The translations under genes and the position numbers were made by a program. Below the pieces are notes generated by a model. That model did not search any database, was not told the DNA's origin, and saw nothing but the letters and a program-made list of their open reading frames with translations. Of a stretch of DNA of 64,000 bases, positions 36,701 through 47,400 are shown in pieces. The DNA is from Drechslerella dactyloides (Eukaryota > Ascomycota > Orbiliomycetes > Orbiliales > Orbiliaceae): the NCBI GenBank assembly GCA_020064725.1, contig JAGTWJ010000017.1, positions 2,976,001 through 3,040,000 on the forward strand, in the 5' to 3' direction. Positions within the stretch are counted from its first letter, which is position 1. Each line of letters starts with the position of its first letter.

Positions 36701-37425
36701 TCACTCCGTGCTAGCGATGACTGAACTGGCGATTGTCTAGAAGACTGCCCGAAACGTGCACAGGCGGGTCGCAGCCTCCTCCACCGCCTGCATGTGGGCG
36801 AGCCCTGTTCCTGTTCCTGCGTCGGCCGTGTCTCACCGTCTCGCTCGGCCTGCGCACAGCAGTCTAGTTTGTCAGTTCATTCGCCCGTTCGATCGGGCGG
36901 TCGAGTGGTTGGACGGGGCGCCCAGCCATTGCCGTGGCCGGGGGCAGGGGACGTTACGTTGGCTGAGGGGAAGTAAATGGTGGAGTGGAGGGAGGAAAAG
37001 GTTAAGGGGCTGGCCTGCCTCCCTCCCATCAGATATTAATAAACCGCCTCCACCACTTCCTGAGACGCCGTCTGGTGCCCGGCCCTTCGTGCTCTCTTCT
37101 TTCCTGCCTGCCGCCCTGCGTTTTGATTCTCCGTCACTCTTTCGACCCGACGCTCGTTTCGCATCTTCGCCCTGACTATTCACATCCTTCCGCTTCAAAG
37201 TATACTCCAGTACAGCAGCCGGTGTACGTACTCTCGTCGAGTTTATGACCGACTAGCGACGGTCCTTTTGCACGCGAGCGAGAGCTGGGCTTTCCGCCGC
37301 CACTTTGCACCGAATTCCAACACCTCCAACGCAGACACATCGATATATATCATTCGCATCGACAGAATACACTTTCCGACGTCGACGTAGACACGACCAA
37401 CGGAGACACGACGACGACGATTACA
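33760..37425. other. 3.7-kb gene-free interval
   Basis: Upstream regions of two divergent genes. It includes an ATGCC repeat at 35072-35090 and a stretch at about 34620-34710 whose minus strand resembles Pol III box A and box B motifs. Frames are short and of chance-like composition. Pyrimidine-rich sequence leads up to the ATG at 37426. Confidence 0.5.
35072..35090. repeat. (GCCAT)n pentanucleotide repeat
   Basis: Nearly four copies; the same unit as at 6013-6034. Confidence 0.8.
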
Positions 37426-38973
37426 ATGGCACCCGGGAGCGAGTTGTCATTGAGCCCGCACTGGCGGAGAGGCGTCCAGGAGGACATTGCCAGCATCCCG
37501 GAAACACTCAAATCATGGGACAGGTTCGCCTCCATTCCGATCTACACAACTACATGTACACAGAACACGCGCTAATGGTGATTGTACAGCTGCATGGCGA
37601 AGGAATGGTGCAAGTACCCCGTCATCGCCGCCTGCGTCGTCGGCGGCCTCGTCCTCATCTCCATGACCTGGTGCTGCTACCGCTGCTGCTGCCGCCGCCG
37701 CCGCAAGGCCAAGCGGTCGAAGAGCACTTTCTTCAACGACCCCGTCCCCGCCTACATGACGTCCGGGACGACGCCGACGCCGAACTCCAACGTCGGCAAC
37801 AACAGCTACAATAGCAACAGCCGCAACAGCATCGACCGTGGGAACACGAACGCTGCGCCGTCGGCTGTGCAGTATGCGTACTTTGAAACGGGGACGACGA
37901 ACCCGAAGAACAACGACGACCTCCCCGTCATGCCCTCGTGGAACAGCGCGAAGAGCGAAAAGGTCGAGGATACCTCCGTCGAGGTCATCGAGCTGACCGA
38001 GGTCGATAACAACGGCCGCCAGCAGCAACCACCGTCGAACAATCATGTGAACAGCAACATGATCTCCGGCCAGACGAACCCGACGCCGAGCGCCACGCCC
38101 GCTCCGGTGAACCGTCCACCGCTCGCCGCGGACCCGTCTCAATACCACTCGCAGCCGCATCGCCAGAACTTCCCACCGCCATCGAACAACATGGGCATGA
38201 ACAACGGTATGCATAACGGCATGAACAACGGCACGAACCCCTTCGGCCCGCAGCGCCTTAACAGCCCCTTCGCGCCGAACAACAGACTACCCATGGCCGC
38301 GGCCCCGCCAACCCGCACGCAGTCACCCTACCCGGAGACGAGCAACATGCCAAATAACCACGCCCACGCCCATGCCCATGCCCATGCCCACAACGGCGGG
38401 GCGCCGACGCTCGACCTCGACTTCGACTTCAGCCCGCATATCAACGCGAACAACCAAGGCCCCTACGCAAACGCCGACATCTACCCGCCAGAACCAGCCT
38501 ACCAACCACCACAATTCTCCGGCACCACAGCTCCAACCACAGCCCCGCCGCCGCCGCAGCAGCAGCTGCAGCAGCCGCAGTTCACAGGCACCACATCCGT
38601 GACGCCCGCTCCGGCAGGATACGCAGAGGCATACAGCAGCCCTCCGCGACAGCAGACCATTGCGCACACACCCACCGTCACGAACGCCAATATCGCCCAC
38701 AATGGCTTCATGGCGCAGATGGACGACGATTTCGGCCACTCGCCCGTGCATCTCACGCAGCCAGGCGGCGGCGGCACCGCCAACCCGGTCCCCGTGTTCG
38801 ATCCCAACGCCTTTGATCACGGCGGGTACGGAGGGTACGGCAACAACCAGGCGAGCGCGCATGTTGCCGACGGGTTCCACGGCCACGGCCACGATGCCGG
38901 GTACCAGCGGCCGATGAACGGGAACAATGGCTTCAACGCCCAGCAGCCGCCGCAAGCGTGGTCTGCTTTTTAA
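37426..38973 (+). CDS. Fibroin-3-like single-pass membrane protein
   Basis: Two exons, 37426..37523 and 37590..38973; 493 aa. Splicing yields LKSWDSCMAKEWCKYPVIAA, the hallmark of the fungal fibroin-3-related family: an amphipathic start, then Trp-Asp-x-Cys-Met-Ala-Lys, one membrane segment (about 43-62), then a Cys/Arg cluster (CCYRCCCRRRRKAKR). This predicts a type I-like topology with a short outer domain and a 420-residue inner tail. The tail is Asn/Pro/Gln-rich and disordered, with Asn-Gly-Met repeats, an (Ala-His)n run from a GCCCAT hexamer, and QFSGTT/QFTGTT repeats. The donor is the non-consensus GTTCGC, but the acceptor and the restored motif are convincing. Function in the family is not established; cell-surface sensing or wall organisation is a guess. 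It converges on the RCR-like gene. Confidence 0.8.
38361..38391 (+). repeat. GCCCAT hexanucleotide repeat inside a gene
   Basis: Five tandem hexamers encode alternating His and Ala in the tail of the fibroin-3-like protein. Being in phase, copy changes would lengthen or shorten the protein without a frameshift. Confidence 0.85.
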
Positions 38974-40216
38974 ATTCGAAATCAAAATGTCACATTCTTT
39001 TATTCATCTAGTCATTCATTCATGATAAGATATCATATCACTGTTCGCACGGCGGCGCTTTTATCCTGCACGGTTGATACGGTGTACCGGACTCTCACAG
39101 TCGTTATCTTTCGGGATTTTGCATTTGATCTATATAACTAAGTAGTATCGTATCGCACCGCTTGGACTGAGACGTTCCTTCCCTCCTTACTTGCATTTTT
39201 CAAGTACTCATCCATTCTTTCTTCTTTTCTTTCTCTTCATTTTCGGACATTCAGTCTTTCTTTTTATATCATTCCTTGATGTTTTGATATCATCACGACG
39301 AAACGATACCCATTCCTTTATACACTATCCTTGCATTTTGCTACGGATGCTTTTCTCTCGGGATTTTTTCCATCTCTTTTATCTATCTATCTACCTGTCA
39401 TCTGCATATTTCATATCTTTCTTCTTCTTCATCTTCTTGGTTTGCTTTACTATTTATTGGTAATTTCGGCATTTCATGTACGTACGCTAGCTAGATAGAG
39501 GACCTACAGCTCGAATTCAGGAGATTGATTCATCATCAAGCAAATATTCACCTAGTGCACAAAATGTATACCAGCGCATCGTGAAACGTTTAAACGGGCA
39601 TTATTATAATATGATAGTGGGGGTTCGGTGATTGGATGTTATAATAACGTTATGGCATCTAAATTCGGTCTCAAGGTGACCCCGCTGTCCAATCAACGGG
39701 GCCATGCGTGTTACACCAACATTCTCAGAAGCTGTACAGCAGGTAGTATAATGTGATATCGATTCGGACGTAAGTTATCTTGAAAATCTTGTGCTACGAA
39801 GGGCCCGCGCGCAGTCTCCTTGATACAGATATCGGCGCCCCGCGTAAGAAGACATGTCCCATGACGTCAACAATTTATCCCACGACAAGCATCAAAGCCA
39901 TTACAGAACATTATCAACGCTTATTAACGAAACGTGGAAATTATGAAACGCAAGTCACAGCGCGATATTTTATTTTATTATCATAAGTAAGAAGGAAAAA
40001 AAAACAAAAGTCGAAACGTCAATGAGGAAACGACGTTATTCATCATACATGCATAATAAAACAGCCAGCCAGCCCGTACGTAACTCCACAAAACGCCGCA
40101 CACCTGCAAGAAAGAAAAAACCCACAAACTAATAAAAGATAAAAAACTACAAGCGGAAGCTCGAAAATGCCAGACGTCCACCCCGATTTCAGTAATAATA
40201 CCAGGTGACAGCGTCT
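38974..40216. other. 1.2-kb intergenic, between convergent gene ends
   Basis: T-rich, low-complexity 3' flank (39.1-39.5 kb) followed by AT-rich DNA. Nothing else was recognised. Confidence 0.55.
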
Positions 40217-40815
40217 CTACACCTTCGACACGTGCGCCGGCGGCGGGCTCATAACGGGCGGATTATATGGCGAGTTCTCCCCGCGATATCCACCCATTTC
40301 ATACTGTCCCGGCCCCTGCTGCTGCGGCGCAACGTTGTAATACTCAGCATTGCTGCCGGCGGGAGTATACTGTGGCGGACCGCCCTGCGTTTGCGCAGCG
40401 TACGTTTGACCACCGTACTGCGGTCCCGATTGGCCGCCGATGTTGTGGACGTCGTAGGCGGGCGGCGGGGCGGCCCAGGCGGTGCCGTAGTAGGGTGCTA
40501 GTCCGCGGGTGCGGCGGCGGCGGGCGGAGAGGCAGGCGCAGCTTAGTATCAGGATTAACGCGATGACTGCACGGATACTGTTAGTATATGATTTGTGGTG
40601 GAGGGTAATGGGAAAGTATGTAAGTACCTAGGATGACGCCGAGGACGACCCAGCGCTGCCAGCTGTACCAGGAGGAGTAGTAGCAGTAGCCGCTGCTGTT
40701 GCAACTGTTGAAGTAGTGGTGTTAGTAGGTTCTTTGAGGTTTGTAGTATCTGGTAGGGCTGGAGTGGAACGTACTAGTAAGCTCGCTCGACGAGCGATCT
40801 AACGAGGACAGCCAT
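40217..40815 (-). CDS. RCR-like (chitin synthesis regulation / Congo red resistance) membrane protein
   Basis: Three exons, 40815..40775, 40704..40628, 40566..40217; 155 aa. The exons are short and none reads as a gene on its own; together they give one clean frame. A Tyr/Cys-rich outer segment (YYCNSSGYCYYSSWYSWQRW) precedes one membrane segment (about 32-53, WVVLGVILVIALILILSCA). Then comes SARRRRTRGLAPYYGTAW, which matches the RCR-family signature of an Arg cluster plus Gly-Leu-x-Pro-x-Tyr-Gly-Thr. A PPAY motif at 74-77 can bind WW domains. In yeast, Rcr1 and Rcr2 use such PY motifs to recruit the Rsp5 ubiquitin ligase and affect trafficking and chitin deposition. The tail is Gly/Gln/Tyr/Pro-rich. 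The start ATG at 40815 is the only one in a good position. Confidence 0.82.
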
Positions 40816-42280
40816 CGTGATTGGTCGGTTGACTGTTTGATCGATTGACGGAATGATATGGATCAGAAGATAAGATGGTACTTGGTGGATGTACCTTGCG
40901 ACGAGTGAGATGTGGTGAGTTCGAAAGAATACAGATCGGAAGGATGCGATGAGAGGTTTATCTTGGAGTGATGTAGCCAGAGAGAACAGTGGCGAGCAGG
41001 ATTAAGGTTGATTGATATAGAATAATGGCCGTCGAGAAAGAATCAGCGTTGCCGTCGGCTACAAAGCCCGGCCGATTATTTGAGTTTGGCCGATGCACCG
41101 CCCCGGACAGGCAGGCAGGCAGACAAAAACCCTCAGCGGATGAAGAGAACGGCCTCTCGTGATCCCGGTACCACCACCGTGCTTAGCAAAGCAGAGGAAG
41201 TCCAGACGACGCCGGTCGGGGGAAAGCAAATTGCGACGTGGAGTTAAGATGGCGTTCTGCTGTCAAGGTGGACGTCTGTGGCTGGGCCGGGAAGAAGCGG
41301 GTGGAACTTGAATTCGAACGGTGGAGAATGCCTGCCAAGCCGCTGCGCTCACGATGATGTCAACCGTCAACTGTCAACGGCCCTTGATCTCGCCCTCAAA
41401 TCTCCAATAGCAAGCAATACAAGCTGTCGATAGTGTCTGTTCTATGGATGGTTCCAGCCGGCGAATGGAGTGTATACGGCGAAAGAGGAGGACCGACCGC
41501 CTGCGAATGCGGAGACACACCGCTATATACCGGCCGCGAGATCACATTCGACACGAGTAATGCCAGCGCAGCATAAATTAACATACATGCCAGTCGACCG
41601 GATGCCTCATGCCGGCCGTTCGCATGCCCAGCGGGGCGGAGCACGATCAGACCAAATACTTCAACCCCGACAGACAGACAGACAGACAGAGGCATGTCTC
41701 CTGCGGAAACCCACATGCTACAGACCTACCGCCAGGCAGGCAGGCATCGCTCGCAAAAAAAGTTACTGCTGTGTGGCGGATCCCTGTCGTGCCGATGCAC
41801 GCGATGACGACGACGCCGCCGGAGCTAGAAGCGACCAGACCGCTTGGCCGGCCCAATCCGTGCAAACGCTCTGCATGTAGGTACGTGTGCTGGGAAGTGG
41901 GCTCTGGGGTCTTCTCGGCTGGTCGGGAGGTAGGCGTCATGTCACCGGGCGGTGCTGAGACGCACGAGTCTGCAACGGCTTCCAAACTGGCGTGCTGCGT
42001 AGGATTGAGGAGCCGTGTCCGTTTGCCGTTGACTCGACTCCAGCCTGTTGAATCTATCTTGCGGATCTAAGATGTCTATTGCACCGATCCCGCTGTCGTA
42101 GGCGTTTAGTCTACGATTTAACAAGACAAGGCATACATTAACTAAGTAATTTATGATAGATCCCATCTCAGAATCTTTCTCGCCTGCGATGGAGCTAACT
42201 TGCTAAATGCCACTAGCTCGATGCACAAGGATAACGTAATTATGTAATCACTTTGTGACAAAATCTACGACTGGCTGGCC
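40816..42280. other. 1.5-kb gene-free interval
   Basis: Upstream flank of the RCR-like gene, then sequence with a (GACA)n tract at 41669-41690. No convincing coding region. Confidence 0.5.
41669..41690. repeat. (GACA)n microsatellite
   Basis: Five perfect tetranucleotide units. Confidence 0.9.
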
Positions 42281-42959
42281 CTATTCGCCCTCGACGAGTC
42301 CAGTGTCACTCCCACACTCTGACGATCTGAAATATACAAATTCCGCATAGTAATTGTATAGTACGGTCGCACGGTATCTGCAGGTGATTTGGCTGTTGCC
42401 ATTTAGGTTACAAGACAACGTTACCAGCTGAGCCACGGTGAGCAGAATGGCAGTACCAATTGCCATTGCACAGCCTGGGGCGAACACGAAGTACCCAGGA
42501 TTGTAATATACCGACGTCGATTCTACGTCGCTTCTGTTACACTGTAATTGTACCTGCCCGATTTGAGGCTGGTTATGTGCAGCACTTGCTATACACCCTT
42601 GCGTATCACCATCATTGCCAAGGATTGGCCAATTAGCATACGGTATGGAATTCCATCTTCGCGCAGAATTAATTCTAGCCCTTTCCTTTGACTGTGTTAG
42701 GAAATTATATTGTGAGAGTATTCCACTTTGGGACCTGTAAATAAGCAGTGCGAATGAAATATTCGGTGTCGCCTCCCGTCAACATCTCGAGATCTTGCAC
42801 GTTCAAACCAGTCCTTATTATAGGTGGCCCAATATCGATATGATATATAAGAAAAGAAAGGAATATCAGCATAGTCAACGTAGTGAATGCAAGAGACGGA
42901 ATTAATCGAATAGCAATGAGCCGTAACGTACGGCGCCGTCGGCGTCCCGCCATGGCCAT
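42281..42959 (-). pseudogene. Possible small membrane-protein gene with a broken or unresolved frame
   Basis: Two open segments lie in different frames. From the ATG at 42959 (good context, a second ATG two codons on) 84 codons give a basic start (GRRRRRTLR) and a membrane segment (SLAFTTLTMLIFLSFLIYH), then stop. A second frame is open from about 42785 to 42281 and encodes a protein-like stretch (RRWNSIPYANWPILGNDGD, then PGYFVFAPGCAMAIGTAILL, possibly a second membrane segment). The two overlap by about 60 nt. No GT...AG pair of normal length joins them in phase, so a one-base indel is the simplest reading; a very short intron or sequencing error are alternatives. Family not recognised. The stretch could also be chance. 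Confidence 0.3.
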
Positions 42960-43102
42960 GCTAGTTGAAAAATGCTCGCTGTGTTGTCACCAGCTGGGCC
43001 GGCCGTTTTCTGACCTCAAATTCATATCCAATAAGGTCTCTCGTTTAACCCACGAGATCCTCACCCCGCGCTCGAAACAAAAGCCAAATTGACAAAAAGA
43101 AA

Positions 43103-43162
43103 CGACACCTGTGAGATTTCAACTCACGCACCCGAGATACCAGCTTGGCAGACTGGCGCGTC
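43103..43162 (-). pseudogene. Truncated tRNA-Ser-like sequence (3' part only)
   Basis: Read on the minus strand this ends like a class II tRNA: anticodon-arm-like hairpin (43141-43157, stem CCAGT/GCTGG), long variable arm (43128-43140), T arm with perfect GTGAG/CTCAC stem (43111-43127), acceptor strand AGGTGTC and discriminator G (43103), then a TTTTT Pol III stop 7-8 nt on. Serine is favoured by the G discriminator and by similarity to the fungal Ser-GCT T arm. It cannot be functional as seen: the 5' acceptor strand and D arm are missing, replaced by an (AT)n tract; the loop reads TTGAAAT instead of TTCRAAT; and the anticodon position reads GCC instead of GCT. Confidence 0.6.
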
Positions 43163-43179
43163 ATATATATATATATATA
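43163..43179. repeat. (AT)n microsatellite at the tRNA break
   Basis: Begins exactly where the missing 5' half of the tRNA-like sequence should be. Confidence 0.85.
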
Positions 43180-43727
43180 CAATCCGCCAAAGTGCCTAGG
43201 TCAGAGTATCGGTTGTGCGACTGTTAGAATACATAACACCTCTGACTAATTCTCCCGACGTGCACGACAGCGCTACTGCGCCAACAGCATGGTATAGGGC
43301 GATTTCGTCAGTAAGATCATACATCTCACTACATATTCCTAAGAGATGGCTTCCATGAATATGCGTATGTGCCTACACGATCGATCGAGTGTCCCTGGCA
43401 TTACAATAACTCCTGATACGCCTACTTCAGGCTTGATCACTATGGACGGCGTCTGGCTTGCGAGACAAGGGGCGTCCAAAACTAGGCAATTGTTATCGGT
43501 AAGTAAGGGGTCAAGTTAATATCATTTCGATATCTTTATATACTTGAATATTCAACGTAAAAGTACGAGCATTCGTCATATATGGGTAGTATACATGAGT
43601 ATCGCACACAGTATTGTCCATCTCAGAATCGAAACCAGTCCAGTCATGACACTGACACAGGTGCTTAACGCACCAATCGCAGCGCTATCATAGCTACAGC
43701 CGCGGACGCTTTTACTCTGCCCTGTCT
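43180..43727. other. Intergenic
   Basis: About 0.55 kb of 3' flank of the 167-aa protein gene. Nothing recognised. Confidence 0.5.
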
Positions 43728-44318
43728 TTAAAATCGTCGGAACCGTCTATCAGCCGGCGCAGGTGCTTCCTGTTCCCTCTTCTGCTCAGCTTCCCGCTTG
43801 GCAGCATTCACATTCGCAGGATTCTCCCCCCTCATCAAGAGACCGCGGCGAGCCAACTTGGCGGACTCGTTAGCAAGGATGACCGACCCGTCGGTGGTGG
43901 GATTCGAAGTGCTTTGCCAGTCGTAATATACGATGCCCGCAGGCGCGGTGCCCTGCCATTGTCCGGCGCCCTTATACGGCGCGCTCGGCGTGTTGATACG
44001 CACCCAGAAGTCGGGGCCGCTGGTTATGGTGCCGCCGTTCTTGATCGAGACTGTGAAGGAGATGAAGACGCCGTAGATGCTGGCTGTGGTGGTGCTGAGA
44101 ACGACAGATTGGCCTGGGCCGACGGTGGTGCCTGAGAAGTTAAGTCCTGCGGGCAACGGGAGCGGAGCGTACGCTGTGATTTTGGTGAGGGTGACGTTGG
44201 AGGTATTGTTGTAGAATGTGATGGAGACTTGCACGGAAATATCATGTTAGCCTTCGAAGCTTCGTACAATTGTACAATTGCCGTCTGGAATTCAATGTTG
44301 ACTAGAGTACGTACCCAT
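43728..44318 (-). CDS. Unknown 167-aa protein, beta-sandwich-like
   Basis: Proposed exons 44318..44315 and 44227..43728. The first exon is only ATGG, followed by a consensus GTACGT donor; the acceptor is CAAG, 87 bp on. Spliced start: MVSITFYNNTSNVTLTKITA. The body alternates hydrophobic and polar residues in strand-like blocks (QSVVLSTTTASIYGVFISFT), with many Thr/Ser/Gly and several Trp, suggesting a beta-sandwich of about 120 residues. A Lys/Arg/Glu/Ala-rich tail ends RRFRRF. There is no signal peptide and no cysteine. A TATATAAG box at 44477-44485 lies about 160 bp upstream. Without the intron the long frame begins only at a GTG codon, which is why the micro-exon is preferred. An alternative upstream start at 44458 would need a different splice. 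Family not recognised. Confidence 0.55.
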
Positions 44319-44476
44319 TTTGTCTGGTTTATAGAGTCAAGCTGCTCGGGTGGGCGGAAATAGATATGGGACTGAATTTCTGTGTCCTGAGAGGGTTTGA
44401 AAATGTCGAATTGGCTTTGTAGTAGATTGGATATCGAGCTTATGAGAAAAGACTCCAAGAGAGCCTGCGTCTCGGT

Positions 44477-44485
44477 CTTATATAC
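44477..44485 (-). promoter_or_regulatory. TATA box of the 167-aa protein gene
   Basis: TATATAAG on the minus strand, about 160 bp before the proposed ATG at 44318. This places a transcription start near 44450 and leaves a leader of about 130 nt. Confidence 0.5.
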
Positions 44486-47400
44486 TTTTCATTCGGATAC
44501 TCCAGATACCGTACGGTGAACCTATAACCGGACTCACCCTCGCAACAAGCCGGCCGGTCCCCAATTTCAGGCCTCAGAGCATAAACCCCAATGCTCAGGT
44601 AAAGACCAGATGGTGAATTCATGAAGCCTCAAGCGTCGCGTAGGCAATATGGAACCCAGAGAAGTTCGCATCGGATGAAACGGGAGCCCTGTAATCCCTG
44701 GTCCATATTCCTTCCAACGGAGAATACCCAGTTGCGCATTTTGTAATTCGAATGAGCAATGGATGCGGCGACCTCTCAACGTCGATTCAACTTGTGCCGA
44801 ACGAGACGTTCACGCGTTGACCCTGTGTTCGTTGTTCGTGATAGTTGCAGCAAATGTTGTCAACAACCGCGACTTCAAATCAGCTTCTCGGGAGAGGATC
44901 CGGATTCCCCGGACAAGGGTAGCAGTCAGCCATTGGATTGGAAAGCTTCTGGCCTTCGTATCCGAATTTTACCTCCTGCAAGCGTCCTGCTTGCCGATAT
45001 CACAACCCATTTTTCCGGGCCCAAACGAGCCCTTCGGCATGTCAGGCTAAGCTGTTCCAACGCTCGCTCGCCAACCCTAACCGAGAAACCCAACTCCACC
45101 AAGGCCGAGACATCTGCGGAGCAGTTTTTCCATCACCACTTCTCGACCCGACTTTGCCACACGCTGGGAGAAAATCCCGCGGTACTGGAACCAGGGTCCC
45201 GTGTAAATAATGCAGGAAGCATGAAAATGTGCGTCGAAAAGCGACAGCCCAACGAATCGGATCCTTGCATGTCTGCACGGACGAGCGCGCACGCCGAAAA
45301 CCTTAAAGATATTCCGATCAGGACATCTCGGCCCTCTGCGGAGCGCTGGGGGATCGGGCCACTCGGTGGCCGTCTGACACAACGTGGGGCCGCTCAACCG
45401 CCGATAGGACATTGATATTTGTAAATCTGGAGCTCCCGCTCCCCTGACGATCTCCTGCGGATGTCTTTCGGCTGAAGTGGCACCTCTTGCGGACTCTGAG
45501 TAATGCACAATCGACTATTGACATGGGGCTCTGCACGTCGCGTCGAGAAAAACTCGTCCTTGCGTTGCATCCATCCTAGCTCTGGGCTTGCGACGCCCCT
45601 CCACGAGCTAATCTTGGCAGAACTAGACTCTGTGATTGGCGTCCCAAAGGTAGCTACAGAATGCTACCGACGGACTTGTCTGCTCTATGCAGGTAGTTAT
45701 GCCAGAAGCTTGCTAGGCTCCAGACTAGAAGCTGTAGCTGCATGCAGGTGTAATATCCCAGGCTAGAAACACATAATCACGAAAGAAATACTTTACTCCT
45801 GTGCTGGCGTGGTTCTCGAATGAAGGAAGCGTCGGCCTGTTATAGATCTATTTGAAGACCATACATACCTCCACATTTATATCTTTATATTTAGTGCTAG
45901 ATATTTATCCGTCTGCAAGGAAGTCTGTCTCTAAATGCCAAAAGCGCAGAATATCTCGAGACGACAGCCGTAGGCCTGCCATCTTCTAGATCCAAATAGC
46001 ACGAGTCAGAAGCCTCAAGGACTCCTCTGGGTGAATCCCGCAATGCATCCTGGTATTCCACTGCAAGGTTAAATTCGAATGAAGCAGACAACGAAGCATG
46101 CATCAGCCACAAATGTGATATCTCGATCAGAATAGGGGAGCCAGCTGACCTTTCTTTCGCAATCATACCCAACTGCCGCTCGTATCCATTGCACGTCAAT
46201 GTGGTCGTATTTCACAGTCTTCCAATTATGCCAAGTGGAATGAAACTCAACTCGACTCTACCAGATTACCCGATGCCCTTGGACATGAGGCGTTGCTGAC
46301 AGAAATACGGGGAGCTCGCTCGGCATATCGTCCAGTCTAGTGAATGTTTAAATATGAAGTACGGTGCATGCAGGTATAAGGAGGGCATGAGAGACTGCTT
46401 TACCCCTCAAGTGTAGTGAACTCCTATTCATCTGCGTCCGCGCGTTGCCATCAATAATTTCTGAACTCGACTTCACTTCATCGTATTCTCTTCACCAGCT
46501 CTACCCCTCCTATCTGTCTCGGTATATACCCACTGGCCCCGGCTAATGAGAGGGACAAAGTCCTGTCGCGTCAGTGCAGTGACCACCCATTTGTGACAAT
46601 GCAGGGGAGGAACAATGGCATTGTGTTGACGCGACGTTAGGATGTTGTTCTTGTTGCATTTTGTCGAAAATTCCCAAACTTGGTAATTTACTCGCTGTAT
46701 CTCCAGATTAGGAAACCGCGAATATTTCCTATAGTGGAGTCGTGGAGAATCTGTGAGACGAACCCGTTAGTGGCATGAGCCGACCATTCAATGCTGCAAT
46801 GTGATATAATATGGGATGAGTAAGTACTCAGCAGACGTCTACCAAACTTACACTTACCGGAACGCCAAGGCATACATACATACCATCGTCAACCGATACG
46901 CCTACAGTGCAGTGTATTAGTCTCAATGTACGTGCCCCGGTTTATCTTTGTGTATCTGCGAATTTATCGGCTCGGATCGAATCTCCCCTCTGCGATTTCA
47001 GATGGCTTCGGTTACGTAAAATAGTCATTGGGAGGACACCGTGATGCCTACGGATGGTCCGCCGTAGATATTTCAGCTATCCCGTGCCGCGTCAGGCCGC
47101 TTTTATGTGCGACGTCGAAGGCACGGGATGACATCGAAGAATAATATTCCCGGCTGTACGCGAAGGTGGTCTCCCAAGCGATAATATGCAGTGCATATGA
47201 TAACATCGGACTGCATTGCATTGCATTGTCTCACTGCCTACCCCTTCCGTTCTTTTCTACTTTCCTTCCCCCCTCTTCATCGTCTTATCTATCCTATTAC
47301 CTATACATGTTACATTTCTACAACATCGTGGTGAAAAGTCTTTCTCATGGTAGTATTTCTAGTGTGTCCGTGGTCTGTAACCCCTCGATTCCGATATCTT

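Noticed and set aside
37513..38985. Long antisense frames across the fibroin-3-like gene
   Set aside because: Mirror of a strongly biased GC-rich coding sequence; the plus-strand frame has the family motif.
42281..44318. CRISPR array or operon-like organisation anywhere in the window
   Set aside because: Eukaryotic genome with spliced genes; tandem repeats seen are microsatellites without spacers.
44759..45415. 218-codon plus-strand frame
   Set aside because: No domain or strand/helix pattern, no splice partners, and three other long frames overlap it. GC-rich DNA makes such frames common.
45897..46199. Minus-strand frame of 100 codons with a somewhat protein-like middle
   Set aside because: Could not be extended upstream by any consensus splice pair, and no family was recognised. 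Kept only as a remark in the interval entry.
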